Source: Porphyromonadaceae bacterium UBA2720
GTDB taxonomy: Bacteria; Bacteroidota; Bacteroidia; Bacteroidales; Muribaculaceae
NCBI GenBank assembly: GCA_002353885.1
Contig: DEKO01000032.1
Location: forward strand, 1 to 14,816
Length of the DNA: 14,816 nucleotides
Direction: 5' to 3'
Shown one piece after another: positions 5,976 through 14,481 of the stretch (position 1 is the first letter of the stretch; every line of letters begins with the position of its first letter). Made by a program: the position numbers and the translations under genes. Under the pieces are notes generated by a model. That model was not told where the DNA came from. It worked only from the letters and a program-made list of their open reading frames with translations, and ran no database searches.

Positions 5976-6003
5976 TCAAGTTTCTGATACTTCAGAAACT
6001 TGA
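5976..6003. repeat. 12-bp inverted repeat after tRNA-Arg
   Basis: TCAAGTTTCTGA and TCAGAAACTTGA are perfect complements around the loop TACT. On the minus strand it lies 14 bp beyond the 3' end of tRNA-Arg. It could fold in the transcript, but no T run follows, so it is not a standard intrinsic terminator. Confidence 0.75.
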
Positions 6004-6017
6004 ATCAGTAAGATAAG

Positions 6018-6089
6018 TACCCCCGCTGGGAATCGAACCCAAATCTCAGGTTTAGGAAACCTCCGTTCTATCCATTGAACTACAGGGGC
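6018..6089 (-). tRNA. tRNA-Arg (anticodon CCT)
   Basis: Read on the minus strand, the acceptor stem is GCCCCTG paired with CGGGGGT (G-T and T-G pairs included), discriminator A, with no encoded CCA. The D arm contains TAGTTCAATGGATAGAA. The anticodon loop TTCCTAA carries CCT. The T arm is TTGGG-TTCGATT-CCCAG. The -7 box TACCTTTG lies about 20 bp upstream. Confidence 0.95.
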
Positions 6090-6108
6090 CACTTTGCATT
6101 TGCGGCTG

Positions 6109-6116
6109 CAAAGGTA
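6109..6116 (-). promoter_or_regulatory. -7 box TACCTTTG for tRNA-Arg
   Basis: On the minus strand, TACCTTTGCAG is identical to the -7 region of the tRNA-Gln promoter at 3186. The -33 element is unclear. Confidence 0.6.
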
Positions 6117-6201
6117 GTGCAAAATTTGTGAAAGTCGAATACAATAGCAAAATTTTTTGCTATTGCTGAGACGCATCCAAATTTATCCAAACCGAGCGTA
6201 A

Positions 6202-6236
6202 TGCAAAAAAGGAAACGAAATTTTTTCTTTTTTGCA
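6202..6236. terminator. A/T-rich hairpin, possible bidirectional terminator
   Basis: TGCAAAAAAG (6202-6211) pairs with CTTTTTTGCA (6227-6236). The stem can extend inward through GAAA/TTTT. It lies between the CoA-transferase gene and the tRNA-Arg promoter, about 150 bp after the former's stop. Terminator function is a guess from position and T-rich arms. Confidence 0.35.
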
Positions 6237-6281
6237 ATTCCGAGGTGCCGCCTACCTTGGCCGCAGGCAGAGGTGTTTTTT

Positions 6282-6377
6282 ATTAAGAATGAGAATTAAG
6301 AATTAAGATTTTTCATTATCGGCATCATTTCCTCTGCCGGCAACAATTATCTTAATTCTTAATTCTCAATTCTTAAT
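6282..6377. repeat. 28-bp inverted repeat of AATTAAGAATT tracts
   Basis: The left arm (6282-6309) and right arm (6349-6377) are reverse complements apart from one missing T, around a loop of 39 bases. It begins 5 bp after the CoA-transferase stop and may protect the 3' end of its mRNA. The arms use the same GAATTAA wording as 4405-4433. Confidence 0.75.
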
Positions 6378-6382
6378 TTGAT

Positions 6383-7876
6383 TTAGAGCCATTTCGAGAA
6401 GTCGGCCTTGCGCATGTCGCCCTCGTGGGCCAGTGCGCTGTGGAAGGCCAGTGCCATGTCGGGGTTCAGGCGGATGTGTCCCTGGCCGGCCAACTTGAGA
6501 TACTCACGCAACAGCGGGCGATAGACCGGATGAGCTGCATGCTCGATGATTTCCTCGGCTTGCTGGACGGGATCCTTGAAGCGCAGGTCGGCGATGCCCT
6601 GGTCGGTGATGATGATGTCGACCGAGTGGTCAGTGTGGTCGCAGTGCGTCACCATGGGCACGATGGTGCTGATGCAGTCATCCTTCTTGATCGACGGGCA
6701 CAGGAAGATGCTGGTGTAGGCGTTGCGGGTGAAGTCGCCCGAGCCACCGATACCGTTCATCAGGCGCGAGCCACTCACGTGCGACGAGTTGATGTGGCCA
6801 TACAGGTCACACTCGATGGCGGTGTTCATCGACACCACGCCGATGCGGCGAATCACCTCGGGATTGTTCGAGATCTCGCTCGGACGCATCAGCAGCTTGT
6901 CGTGCAGCTCGGGCTTCTGGAAGAACTCGGTCATCGCATCGCGCGAGAAGGTCATTGAGCAGGTGCTAGCGAACTTGCATCGGCCGCTCTCGAGCAGCTT
7001 GAGCACACTGTCTTGCACCACCTCGGTGTACATCTCAAAGGCGGGGATGTCGGTGCTGGCCTCCAGCGAGTTGAGCACAGCATTGGCGATGTTGCCCACA
7101 CCGCTCTGGATGGGCAGGAACGACTTGGGCATGCGGCCATGCTTCATCTCGCTGACCAGGAACTCGCACACATACTCGCCAATCTTGGCAGTCACCTCAT
7201 CGACCGGGGTGAACGGTGTGGTCACGCCCAGGGGCATCGATGTCTTGACCACGCCCAGCACCTTCTTGGGGTCGACGTGGGCCACGGGCTTGCCAGCACG
7301 GTCGCTGGGCTTGTAGATGGGAATCTCGCGGCGTGCGGGTGGATCCAGCGGGACATAGATGTCATGCATGCCGTGGATGCTCTCCGGAATCATGTCGTTG
7401 ATCTCGATGATGACCTTCTCGGCGCACTGCAGCCACGTGGGCGTGTTGCCCAGGCCCGTGCCCAGCACCATGTCACCATTGTCGTCGATGCTCTGCACTT
7501 CGACGATGGCGATGTCCATCTTACCATAGTAGCCATAGCGGAACTCCTGGCTCAGCTCGCTCAGGTGACGGTCGTTGTAATGTACGTCGCCGGCGTTGAT
7601 GTGCTTGCGCAGCTCGCCCAGCGACTGGTAGGGGGTACGGTAGTTGAGCGCATCGGCGCGCGACAGCTCACCGTCGGTGTAGTCGCTGGTTGATGCACCG
7701 GTGAACAGGTTGATCTTGAACTCGCGTCCTGCCTCATGCTCGCGGCGCGCTTTGGCTGCGATAGCGGGGGGGACAACCTTGGGGCAGCCGGGGGCAGTGA
7801 AGCCCGACACACCCACATTCATGCCGTGCTGCACAAACTCGGCAGCTTCTTCGGGCGTAAGAATCGGATAAATCAT
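6383..7876 (-). CDS. acetyl-CoA hydrolase/transferase family CoA-transferase (succinate-type)
   Basis: The 497-residue enzyme of the acetyl-CoA hydrolase/transferase family moves CoA between acyl-CoAs and carboxylates in the cytosol. In Bacteroidales the usual pairing is succinate with acetyl-CoA or propionyl-CoA, during succinate/propionate/acetate fermentation. It shows FTAPGCPKVVP (26-36), LPIQSGVGNIANAV (254-267), EMYTEVVQDS (281-290) whose Glu285 is in the position of the CoA-carrying glutamate, and the Gly-rich CoA loop GIGGSGDFTRNAY (375-387). The length is normal. A longer frame opens at a TTG at 7945, but that would place coding sequence across the -7 box at 7932-7939. The ATG at 7876, whose product MIYPILTPEEA starts like the family, is therefore chosen. 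The leader is then about 50 bases. Exact acyl preference cannot be told. Confidence 0.9.
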   Translation of the reverse strand: MIYPILTPEEAAEFVQHGMNVGVSGFTAPGCPKVVPPAIAAKARREHEAGREFKINLFTGASTSDYTDGELSRADALNYRTPYQSLGELRKHINAGDVHYNDRHLSELSQEFRYGYYGKMDIAIVEVQSIDDNGDMVLGTGLGNTPTWLQCAEKVIIEINDMIPESIHGMHDIYVPLDPPARREIPIYKPSDRAGKPVAHVDPKKVLGVVKTSMPLGVTTPFTPVDEVTAKIGEYVCEFLVSEMKHGRMPKSFLPIQSGVGNIANAVLNSLEASTDIPAFEMYTEVVQDSVLKLLESGRCKFASTCSMTFSRDAMTEFFQKPELHDKLLMRPSEISNNPEVIRRIGVVSMNTAIECDLYGHINSSHVSGSRLMNGIGGSGDFTRNAYTSIFLCPSIKKDDCISTIVPMVTHCDHTDHSVDIIITDQGIADLRFKDPVQQAEEIIEHAAHPVYRPLLREYLKLAGQGHIRLNPDMALAFHSALAHEGDMRKADFSKWL

Positions 7877-7931
7877 GTCTTGATTACGATGTATTCTTAG
7901 AGTAATTTTCGTTTTTTCGCTAATGAATTCG

Positions 7932-7939
7932 CAAAAGTA
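7932..7939 (-). promoter_or_regulatory. -7 box TACTTTTG for the CoA-transferase
   Basis: On the minus strand, TTGTACTTTTGCGAA matches TAnnTTTG and is nearly the same as the box of the giant gene (14482-14489). It lies 55 bp upstream of the ATG at 7876. Confidence 0.6.
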
Positions 7940-8023
7940 CAACAATTCTGCCGACAGAGGCGCATCGCAAAGTTAAAATAATGTTATTGTTCTTTAATTA
8001 AAAATGTATAATGAAGAATGCAA

Positions 8024-8113
8024 GTAGGGACGGCACCCCTGTGCCGTCCGCCTCGACAAAAGGTTATTTTTATTGCAACCCGGAGGCGGACGGCGCGGGA
8101 GCGCCGTCCCTAC
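8024..8113. repeat. paired inverted REP-like hairpins (BIME-like, 90 bp)
   Basis: Two hairpins face each other. The first is GGACGGCAC-CCCT-GTGCCGTCC (8028-8049), the second GGACGGCGC-GGGA-GCGCCGTCC (8088-8109). They are bounded by GTAG and CTAC and joined by the complementary GTCCGCCTC (8046-8054) and GAGGCGGAC (8083-8091). The whole 90 bp is one large palindrome around an AT-rich centre. It lies 27 bp past the stop of the giant gene and could end or stabilise its transcript. Confidence 0.85.
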
Positions 8114-8139
8114 ACTGCCCGGCAGATTCTAATGCTGCG

Positions 8140-11100
8140 TTAGAAAACGGCCTTGCCGGTCGTGACCGTTCCGTCGCTGTAGCGCGTGACCACGATGTTC
8201 ACGCCCTCAAAGGGCTTCGCGCTCATGCGTCCTGCCACATCGCAGTAGGTCACGCTCACCACCTCGCGTCCGGCGGTCAACTGGCTTACAGCGGTCACAA
8301 TCTGCTCCTTGCTGCCTGTCAGGTCCAGCGGACCGACCACATACTTCGTGTTCGGTGTCGAGCCATCCTGCACAGCCACATGTCGCGGCTGGCCCGCCGA
8401 CTGCTGCGGCTCATCCTTGAGCATCACCACGCCCATGAACTTGTAGGCCTCGCCCGTGGTGGGCGTAAACTGATCGGCATTGTATCTCCAGTCGGCGCTG
8501 AAGGCACCCACCAGCCCAGCCTCGTTGCTGTGCGTGGCCATGTCGCGTGCAGGCACATAGAAGGCGTCGTCGTTCCACACACTCCACGTGTGAGTGGCCA
8601 CCTCCATCACCTTGGGAGTCATGAACCAGTAGCTACGGCCCATGCCGCCAGCCATCTCTTGTTGCCAGCCCTCGGCATCGGCACCATAGTTGGCCGCGCA
8701 GTAGACATTGGGCACATAGTTGGCCTCAGGCTCCTCGACGCTCAGCACGGCATCGCCACTCACCGTGATGGTGTAGTTGCGGTTGTCGCTGTACACGCCG
8801 CTCAGTGTGCCGCCCTTGATAATCAGGTGCTTGGGACTCTCTGTCGCAATCACTGCGCCCAGCTTGGCGAACTCATTGGTGTTGGCCTGACTGAAATCGA
8901 GCATCACCCAGTTGTTCTGCTGCCATGCACCGGTCTGCTGACCAGCGTTGCGCAGGTAGTCATACTCGTTGTCGCCCATGGTGGGGATGGTCACGGCATC
9001 GATGTTGTCGTCCAGGTCACGGGCCCAGGCCAGGCTCTTGCTGGTGTTGACCCACACCACTTGCAGGTCGTCGGCCACGGTGTAGCTCTTGCCCTGGGTG
9101 CCGCTCTGCTCAATCACAGCCAGCGGAGTTGCTGTTGTGCCGTAGATGTAGACTGCACGGTCATTGTCCTCGGTCTTGTAGGTGGTGAAGTAGCGGTCGC
9201 GGTTCCAGTACTGGATGTAGCGGTTGCTGCCGCCTGAGTAGTTCATGCGCAGGTGGGCACGGCCGTCGCCGTCGGCATCGATAGTCACCACCATCACCGA
9301 GTTGCCCAGCTGGTCTTCCTCGGCCTCGGTGAGCAGGGTGTTGTCGTTCTCGTGTCCCACATAGAGGTAGCCGTTGGCGGCCTCGTCGGCGCCATTGCCG
9401 GTGTGGAACAGGAAGTGGCGCTCGCTGCCCAGGTCCTCGCCGTGCGTCAGGCTGGTGAGCTGGAACAGGGCCACGTCGCTGTTGCCATAGACCTGCTGCT
9501 TGCTCTCGTCGACAAACATCACACCGGCTGCACCACGGTTGGCCGTGTTCTGCGTCGTGCTCAGTGCCTCGCCATAGTTCTGGCTCACAATCAGGTAGAC
9601 GCCATTCTCGGTCAGCTGGTTGACGTCGGTCACCAGGTCATAGACCACACCATTGCTCTTGACAAAGCTGTAGGTCCGCGGTTCGGCCTCGGCGCTATAG
9701 AGGTCGCCTGCCCGTGTGATGGCGCGCACTGTGGTTGTAGTGGTGAAGTGCAACTCGGTCTCGCCGGCGACATAGGTCTGTGCCGTCTCGCTGGTCTTGG
9801 GGTCGGTGCCGTCGGTGGTGTAGATGATGACCGCATCGGCCGGAATGGTCTTGTCGTCCTCATAGGCGATGGTGGCATCCACGCTCTCGCCCACCATCTT
9901 GACCACGCTCTCAGGCGTGATGACAGGACGGGCAATCTCGACGAAGGTCAGCGTCACGCTGCCGCGCTTGCTCTCAAGCTCGTCGTTGAAGTCCGACATC
10001 TTGGTGGCATACCACTCGATGGTGGTGGTGCTGTTGACTGCGATCGAGGTGCCGCGGTGATAGATGGCATAGTCGTCCATGTCGCTGGTCTTGTACCAGA
10101 TGGTGGCCTCGGGGTCCTCGTCGCTGGCCAGCGTCACCTGTTGTGCCGATGTATACTCGCCCGTGGCATGGCTGCAAGTGGGCTGGTCAATCCAAGCAAA
10201 GGCGAAGGGTGAAATTTGATAGTGCGTTTCGCTCAGCAAGTGACAAGCGACAAAGCCATAGATGTCAAAGGTCCTGTTGGGATGACCGGTGAATTCATTG
10301 TTTGTAGTCGTCCAGCTTTCGTAGTCGTTGCCATATTGCAAATAGAATTTGTCGTAGTAGAGAATCATGTCCTCTCCATTTTCGGCTGTGATGCGACCAC
10401 TCCATTTGCCGTATTCATCCTTGCTTGTGAGTTCAATTGTGTTCTTGCGCAGATGCACATAGTGTCCCCAGTAGTCGGTGTTTCCCTCAGTCTCGCTGGC
10501 GAGGATTGACGGGATGTCAATATATTCGGGCAAGACTGCCGAGTTATCCCTCCACAGCGACTCATGCCAATTGTGAATACGCACACTGGTTCGATAGCTG
10601 TCACCCAGTTCGGGATGTGTGTCAAGTAGTCCGTCTTTCTGCGATTCTGCATAAGAGATGGGGCCATAATAGCCTCCATCAATCCAGTCGCCCATGCTGA
10701 AAACGTGATAGTTATTGTGATGCGGGTTTTGTTTGCCAAAATAAATCATGCCATAACCCGTGTTATCACGTACCAGACAGTATTCGGGTTGATTGCCGTT
10801 CTGTTGAAAGGTCGACATGTAGATGACTTGCACAGGATTAACCATTGTCCAGTTGTTTTCGTCCTTGGCATGCTCATTCAACTCCTTGACGCTATACAGG
10901 TAGTTGCCGCTAGTGTACTTGTTCTGAATGGTGTATTCAGCGCTGGTGACCGTGCTGGCCGTGGTGCCGATATAGGCCACAGCCTTGAAGGTATAGGTGC
11001 CGGTGGCAGGCATTGCAATCTCGCCGGTGTAGAGTTTCGTGGTCCCCTGGTTCATCACGGGGTCACTGCCGTCGGTGGTGTAGTAGATGCGGGCACCCTT

Positions 11101-14100
11101 GGTGATGCTGAACATCTGGCAGGTCTGATCGCCGCGATAGGTGCCGCTGGCCGGCGAGAACACCACAGGCTGAATGCCGCGCGTGTAGGTGGCGCTGGCC
11201 ACGTCGCTGGTCACGCCATTGACAGTCACACGGGCCTGGACGGTCACGCTCTGGCCGAAGGTCTCGACCTCAACATTAAATTTGCCGCTATAGGTCTCCC
11301 AAGTCGCACCTCCGTCGGTCGAGTACTCAATTGTGCCATCAGCATAGTTGCTGGTGATGGTCACACTCTGCATAATATTGGTGATGTGGCACGTCGCCGG
11401 CGTGATGCTCGGTGCATCCGGCGCAACAAAGGTGTAGGTCGCACTGGCCTCGTCGGTCAGCGTCTCGCCCTCATCATCCTTGCTGGCGTAGCCATATACA
11501 GTCACGGTTTCGCCCACAGCGCCTGTTATTGTAACGTTGGTTGTGTAATTGTCGGTTGTCACTACTTGGCCACCATCACCAATCTTGTATGAGACCTTAG
11601 CTTGGTCGTCATTGGCTTCAATAGTGACTTGCGTGGCTCCTATCACTTCGCCACTCTCGGGAGTGATGTCCACTTGCAGACCTGTAGCCGTCTGGCGGAA
11701 GATGTAGACAGGATTCAGATTTGTAGAGCTGCCATAACAAGCAAACCAACCATCAGTGTTATATCTGATATAGCGTCTCGTGTAAGATCCTTGGAATGTT
11801 ATTAGAGCAGCGTTGTTTGTGATTGAGATTGTTGCCTTGGCATTATCATTCTTGTCGGTAGTTGTACGCAGATAATTACTTGAACTGGAATTGGATGTCA
11901 GATATTTGCTGCCGACATTAAAATACCATGCGCCTGTCTCGCCTTCAAGTGTGATGACTTGTGTGCCTTCGGGGGCTTCAACTTGATTGTCTGACACCAA
12001 TGACCAGTTTGTAGTTGCAGCGAAGTAGTTGGCTTTCTGTTCGCCCATCGCATAGACATAACCACTAGCACCATTGGTAAAGATGATTTTGTCTCCGGCC
12101 TTCAATGTGCTGGCATCGGTGACGAGCTCATAGACATTGCTGGTCGAGATGCGGCTATAGGTGATGGCGATGTTTACAGGATAAGCGGGCATATTGAACG
12201 AGTAGGTGTTGCCGTCTTGGCTAAACCCGCTTACCTGGGTGGTGCCGCCGTTATTGTTGACAAAAGTTGCCGTTACACCAACGACTTCATACTTGTTGTT
12301 GGGTGTGACAGTGAATGAGATAGGATTGCCACTTTGAGCAGTATGGGGCAAGTCTGTAACTGTACCATGATTGCCATTGGGGTAGCTCACAGTGATGGCA
12401 TAGTCAATCTTGGCGAATGTGGCATTGACAGTGACATCGTTGGCCGGCATCGTGAATGTGTAAGTGCCATCGCCATTGTTGGTGATATCCTCAACACCAG
12501 TGACGGTGGGCCCATCACTAAGCTGAGCACCGGAATCAGCCGAAACGGTCAACGTAACGGTTTGTCCAGCACGTGCCTTGGTCGGATTGGCGGTGATGGT
12601 TCCGTTAGTGAGTTCGGCAATGTTCACGGCATAGGTTTTGTAAGTGGTGTAGTTTGCCGTTGCTGAGGCAAATGTGGCTACATAACCTGTACTTCCAGTC
12701 ACTGTGGCTCGGGCATGGACATCTTGTGTGCCCTCGTTGTCGCCCAAGGTTACGGTGTTACCGCTGGTGTAGGCATTGCCACCATCCGTGTTGTATTGCA
12801 ATGTGGCGGCCGAACCGATCAATTCAGAAAGATTGCTCGACAGTTGCACGGTTGAGCCGGTCTCGACCTCTGCACCGCTCTCAGGCGAGAAGGTTATGTT
12901 GATATCCTTGCGTTCGATATAGAGCTTGGACTCATCCAGATTGACAGTGAACTTGTACACACCTGGAATGATGCGGAAGGCTGTTTGGCCTGGGTTCCAT
13001 AGATTATGGCCGGTAGACTGGGTTATCGTGGTCTCGTCGGTCAGCCAGTAGTCGCTGTCCGAGCCGGCTCCGATGCGCTGGTCATCAGTGGGATTTAAAA
13101 CTTTGGCAAAACTGAAGTAGCTCACTTGCTGCGTCACGTCCGAGCCATTGATATTTTTTACCTCGGTGTTGCTGCCGGTGAAATAGACTATAGCGGTATA
13201 TTGGCCATCAATCTTAGCCATCTCAACACCTTTGCTCATGTCCCACTGCGTGGCATCATTGCCGTTGACTTGGCCAAGGATGTAGAGTTTCTCGGGCTCG
13301 GTGTAGTAGACTTGTATGAGCGTTGCTCGCACCTGAGTCAAGGCTGTAAATGTAACACTTTGAGCATCACCTTGCCAAACACCATCGTTACCCGAGGTGG
13401 TAAGCCCATCAGTTGAACTGAAATTACTAATTGGATTTCCCTTGACTCCGGTAAATACAATCTTGACAATCTTATAGCCATTAGGGACAGAGAAGGTTGT
13501 TGACGAGTTGGCATACAAGCGATATTCCGAGCCATTGTCGAGAACACCATTGCTGCAAGCAAATGACACATAACCTTTTGTCAGTGGCGATGTGCCTTTG
13601 TCAATAGTTGCATCAAAAGTAGCCGATGTGGTACCAACAGGTGGAATGTCAATGGTATAGGTGGCACTGGCAACATCGCTATTGTTCATCCCATCTTTTG
13701 CTGCAATGGCTTTAATGGTCATCGTCTCATCGACATGGATGGCACTGCTGTAAACGGGCGATGAAGTTGTGGGGTCTGTGCCATCAGTGGTATAATGGAT
13801 AGTTGCCCCGTCAGTATCGCAGTTGATGGTAACATCCTGTGCTGCATTATATGTACCACCAGCAGGCGAGAAGGTGGGGGTGTGGACTTGCTCTACAGTC
13901 TCTCCTTCTTCATAACTGATGGTGATATATTTAAAACGAACTTGAATGTCTATGTTAATTATTTCAAGTTCTGTAGTAGACCCGCTCCAATCATACCAAT
14001 AAGGATTGCTACTACCTGTTCTAGTGATTGTTGTTCCATTAAAAGATAAATTACCACCTTGTGTGACACCGGCAATTCTCACTGATTTAATCGTCTTGCC

Positions 14101-14355
14101 AGTAATAGTTAGGTGATTACCATCAGACTGATTCGTATTAGGGGCATAAAAGCGAATAACATCAGTATCAAACCTCGGTTCATTTGTAGCATTTCCCCGA
14201 GTGAATTTGAATGTAAGACCATCTGTTGTCGTGACATTAGCTTCAGAAATGTCACCAGATGAATTCACTGTGTAAGTCTTATAAACCTCTGCTCCCCACG
14301 CTGCGATGGTGGTGAGGAGGCATAGCGTGAATAGCGTGAATAGTTTTTTAGTCAT
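8140..14355 (-). CDS. giant secreted modular protein with chitobiase-like repeats and T9SS-like tail
   Basis: 2071 residues; exported (signal peptide 1-22, cut after AWGA). Modules in order: a beta module (23-150) and its relative (240-352); a chitobiase C-terminal-like Ig domain with YTTDGTDP (158-235); a SusE/F-like sandwich starting LYILGQVNGN (356-482); a degenerate Ig domain (486-570); two InlB-like repeats ending YTFTMPAND and YSFNMPAYP (573-735); a ligand-binding-like module, VYELVTDAST to YIFRQTA (741-890), repeated at 1571-1742 (VYDLVTDVNQ to YIYGTTA); Ig-like domains at 895-976, 981-1058, 1063-1143, 1391-1472 and 1476-1566, with YTTDGSDP and YTTDGTDP again; an OB-fold-like module (1146-1389, YCLVRDNTGYGMIYFG); a second such region (1745-2000). 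The end (2030-2071; VTYCDVAGR, GVNIVVTRYSDG) resembles a short type IX secretion sorting tail. No catalytic domain recognised. Probably a surface adhesin or glycan-binding protein. Confidence 0.85.
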   Translation of the reverse strand: MTKKLFTLFTLCLLTTIAAWGAEVYKTYTVNSSGDISEANVTTTDGLTFKFTRGNATNEPRFDTDVIRFYAPNTNQSDGNHLTITGKTIKSVRIAGVTQGGNLSFNGTTITRTGSSNPYWYDWSGSTTELEIINIDIQVRFKYITISYEEGETVEQVHTPTFSPAGGTYNAAQDVTINCDTDGATIHYTTDGTDPTTSSPVYSSAIHVDETMTIKAIAAKDGMNNSDVASATYTIDIPPVGTTSATFDATIDKGTSPLTKGYVSFACSNGVLDNGSEYRLYANSSTTFSVPNGYKIVKIVFTGVKGNPISNFSSTDGLTTSGNDGVWQGDAQSVTFTALTQVRATLIQVYYTEPEKLYILGQVNGNDATQWDMSKGVEMAKIDGQYTAIVYFTGSNTEVKNINGSDVTQQVSYFSFAKVLNPTDDQRIGAGSDSDYWLTDETTITQSTGHNLWNPGQTAFRIIPGVYKFTVNLDESKLYIERKDINITFSPESGAEVETGSTVQLSSNLSELIGSAATLQYNTDGGNAYTSGNTVTLGDNEGTQDVHARATVTGSTGYVATFASATANYTTYKTYAVNIAELTNGTITANPTKARAGQTVTLTVSADSGAQLSDGPTVTGVEDITNNGDGTYTFTMPANDVTVNATFAKIDYAITVSYPNGNHGTVTDLPHTAQSGNPISFTVTPNNKYEVVGVTATFVNNNGGTTQVSGFSQDGNTYSFNMPAYPVNIAITYSRISTSNVYELVTDASTLKAGDKIIFTNGASGYVYAMGEQKANYFAATTNWSLVSDNQVEAPEGTQVITLEGETGAWYFNVGSKYLTSNSSSSNYLRTTTDKNDNAKATISITNNAALITFQGSYTRRYIRYNTDGWFACYGSSTNLNPVYIFRQTATGLQVDITPESGEVIGATQVTIEANDDQAKVSYKIGDGGQVVTTDNYTTNVTITGAVGETVTVYGYASKDDEGETLTDEASATYTFVAPDAPSITPATCHITNIMQSVTITSNYADGTIEYSTDGGATWETYSGKFNVEVETFGQSVTVQARVTVNGVTSDVASATYTRGIQPVVFSPASGTYRGDQTCQMFSITKGARIYYTTDGSDPVMNQGTTKLYTGEIAMPATGTYTFKAVAYIGTTASTVTSAEYTIQNKYTSGNYLYSVKELNEHAKDENNWTMVNPVQVIYMSTFQQNGNQPEYCLVRDNTGYGMIYFGKQNPHHNNYHVFSMGDWIDGGYYGPISYAESQKDGLLDTHPELGDSYRTSVRIHNWHESLWRDNSAVLPEYIDIPSILASETEGNTDYWGHYVHLRKNTIELTSKDEYGKWSGRITAENGEDMILYYDKFYLQYGNDYESWTTTNNEFTGHPNRTFDIYGFVACHLLSETHYQISPFAFAWIDQPTCSHATGEYTSAQQVTLASDEDPEATIWYKTSDMDDYAIYHRGTSIAVNSTTTIEWYATKMSDFNDELESKRGSVTLTFVEIARPVITPESVVKMVGESVDATIAYEDDKTIPADAVIIYTTDGTDPKTSETAQTYVAGETELHFTTTTTVRAITRAGDLYSAEAEPRTYSFVKSNGVVYDLVTDVNQLTENGVYLIVSQNYGEALSTTQNTANRGAAGVMFVDESKQQVYGNSDVALFQLTSLTHGEDLGSERHFLFHTGNGADEAANGYLYVGHENDNTLLTEAEEDQLGNSVMVVTIDADGDGRAHLRMNYSGGSNRYIQYWNRDRYFTTYKTEDNDRAVYIYGTTATPLAVIEQSGTQGKSYTVADDLQVVWVNTSKSLAWARDLDDNIDAVTIPTMGDNEYDYLRNAGQQTGAWQQNNWVMLDFSQANTNEFAKLGAVIATESPKHLIIKGGTLSGVYSDNRNYTITVSGDAVLSVEEPEANYVPNVYCAANYGADAEGWQQEMAGGMGRSYWFMTPKVMEVATHTWSVWNDDAFYVPARDMATHSNEAGLVGAFSADWRYNADQFTPTTGEAYKFMGVVMLKDEPQQSAGQPRHVAVQDGSTPNTKYVVGPLDLTGSKEQIVTAVSQLTAGREVVSVTYCDVAGRMSAKPFEGVNIVVTRYSDGTVTTGKAVF

Positions 14356-14388
14356 ATCTTCGTTGTTTTTTAATTAGCGCTTTGTTAT

Positions 14389-14407
14389 GGGCCTGTTGGT
14401 CAAGCCC
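14389..14407 (-). other. leader hairpin 2
   Basis: On the minus strand, GGGCTTG and CAGGCCC pair (7 bp with one T-G) around ACCAA. The hairpin lies between the terminator-like hairpin and the start codon of the giant gene. Confidence 0.5.
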
Positions 14408-14414
14408 GGTCGAC

Positions 14415-14459
14415 AAAAAACTAGCTGCCATGGGAGCGATGTGTCTCATGGCAGCTAGT
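14415..14459 (-). terminator. intrinsic-terminator-like hairpin in the giant gene's leader
   Basis: On the minus strand, ACTAGCTGCCATG and CATGGCAGCTAGT form a perfect 13-bp stem. It extends by AGA/TCC to 16 bp around the loop CACATCGC and is followed directly by six T. It lies 60-104 bp upstream of the start codon and just downstream of the -7 box at 14482-14489. It could be an attenuator, could end a short RNA, or could terminate a gene to the right of the window. Confidence 0.75.
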
Positions 14460-14481
14460 GTGATGTCTTGAAAAAATCGGA

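Noticed and set aside
5976..6176. Minus-strand 66-codon frame
   Set aside because: It is a translation through tRNA-Arg and its upstream region (VVQWIERRFPKPEIWVRFPAG is cut short here as VVQWIERRFPK), a common false call.
7013..7693. Plus-strand frame of 226 codons opposite the CoA-transferase
   Set aside because: It is a shadow of a well-supported enzyme gene, with a His/Asp/Val-rich low-information product.
7877..7945. N-terminal extension of the CoA-transferase from a TTG codon
   Set aside because: It overlaps the -7 box at 7932-7939 and adds residues foreign to the family; the ATG at 7876 fits both.
8011..9237. Plus-strand frame of 408 codons (and another at 9253-10212)
   Set aside because: They run antisense to the giant gene in GC-rich DNA and give His/Val/Ala/Gly-rich translations without domains. 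The first also crosses the REP palindrome.
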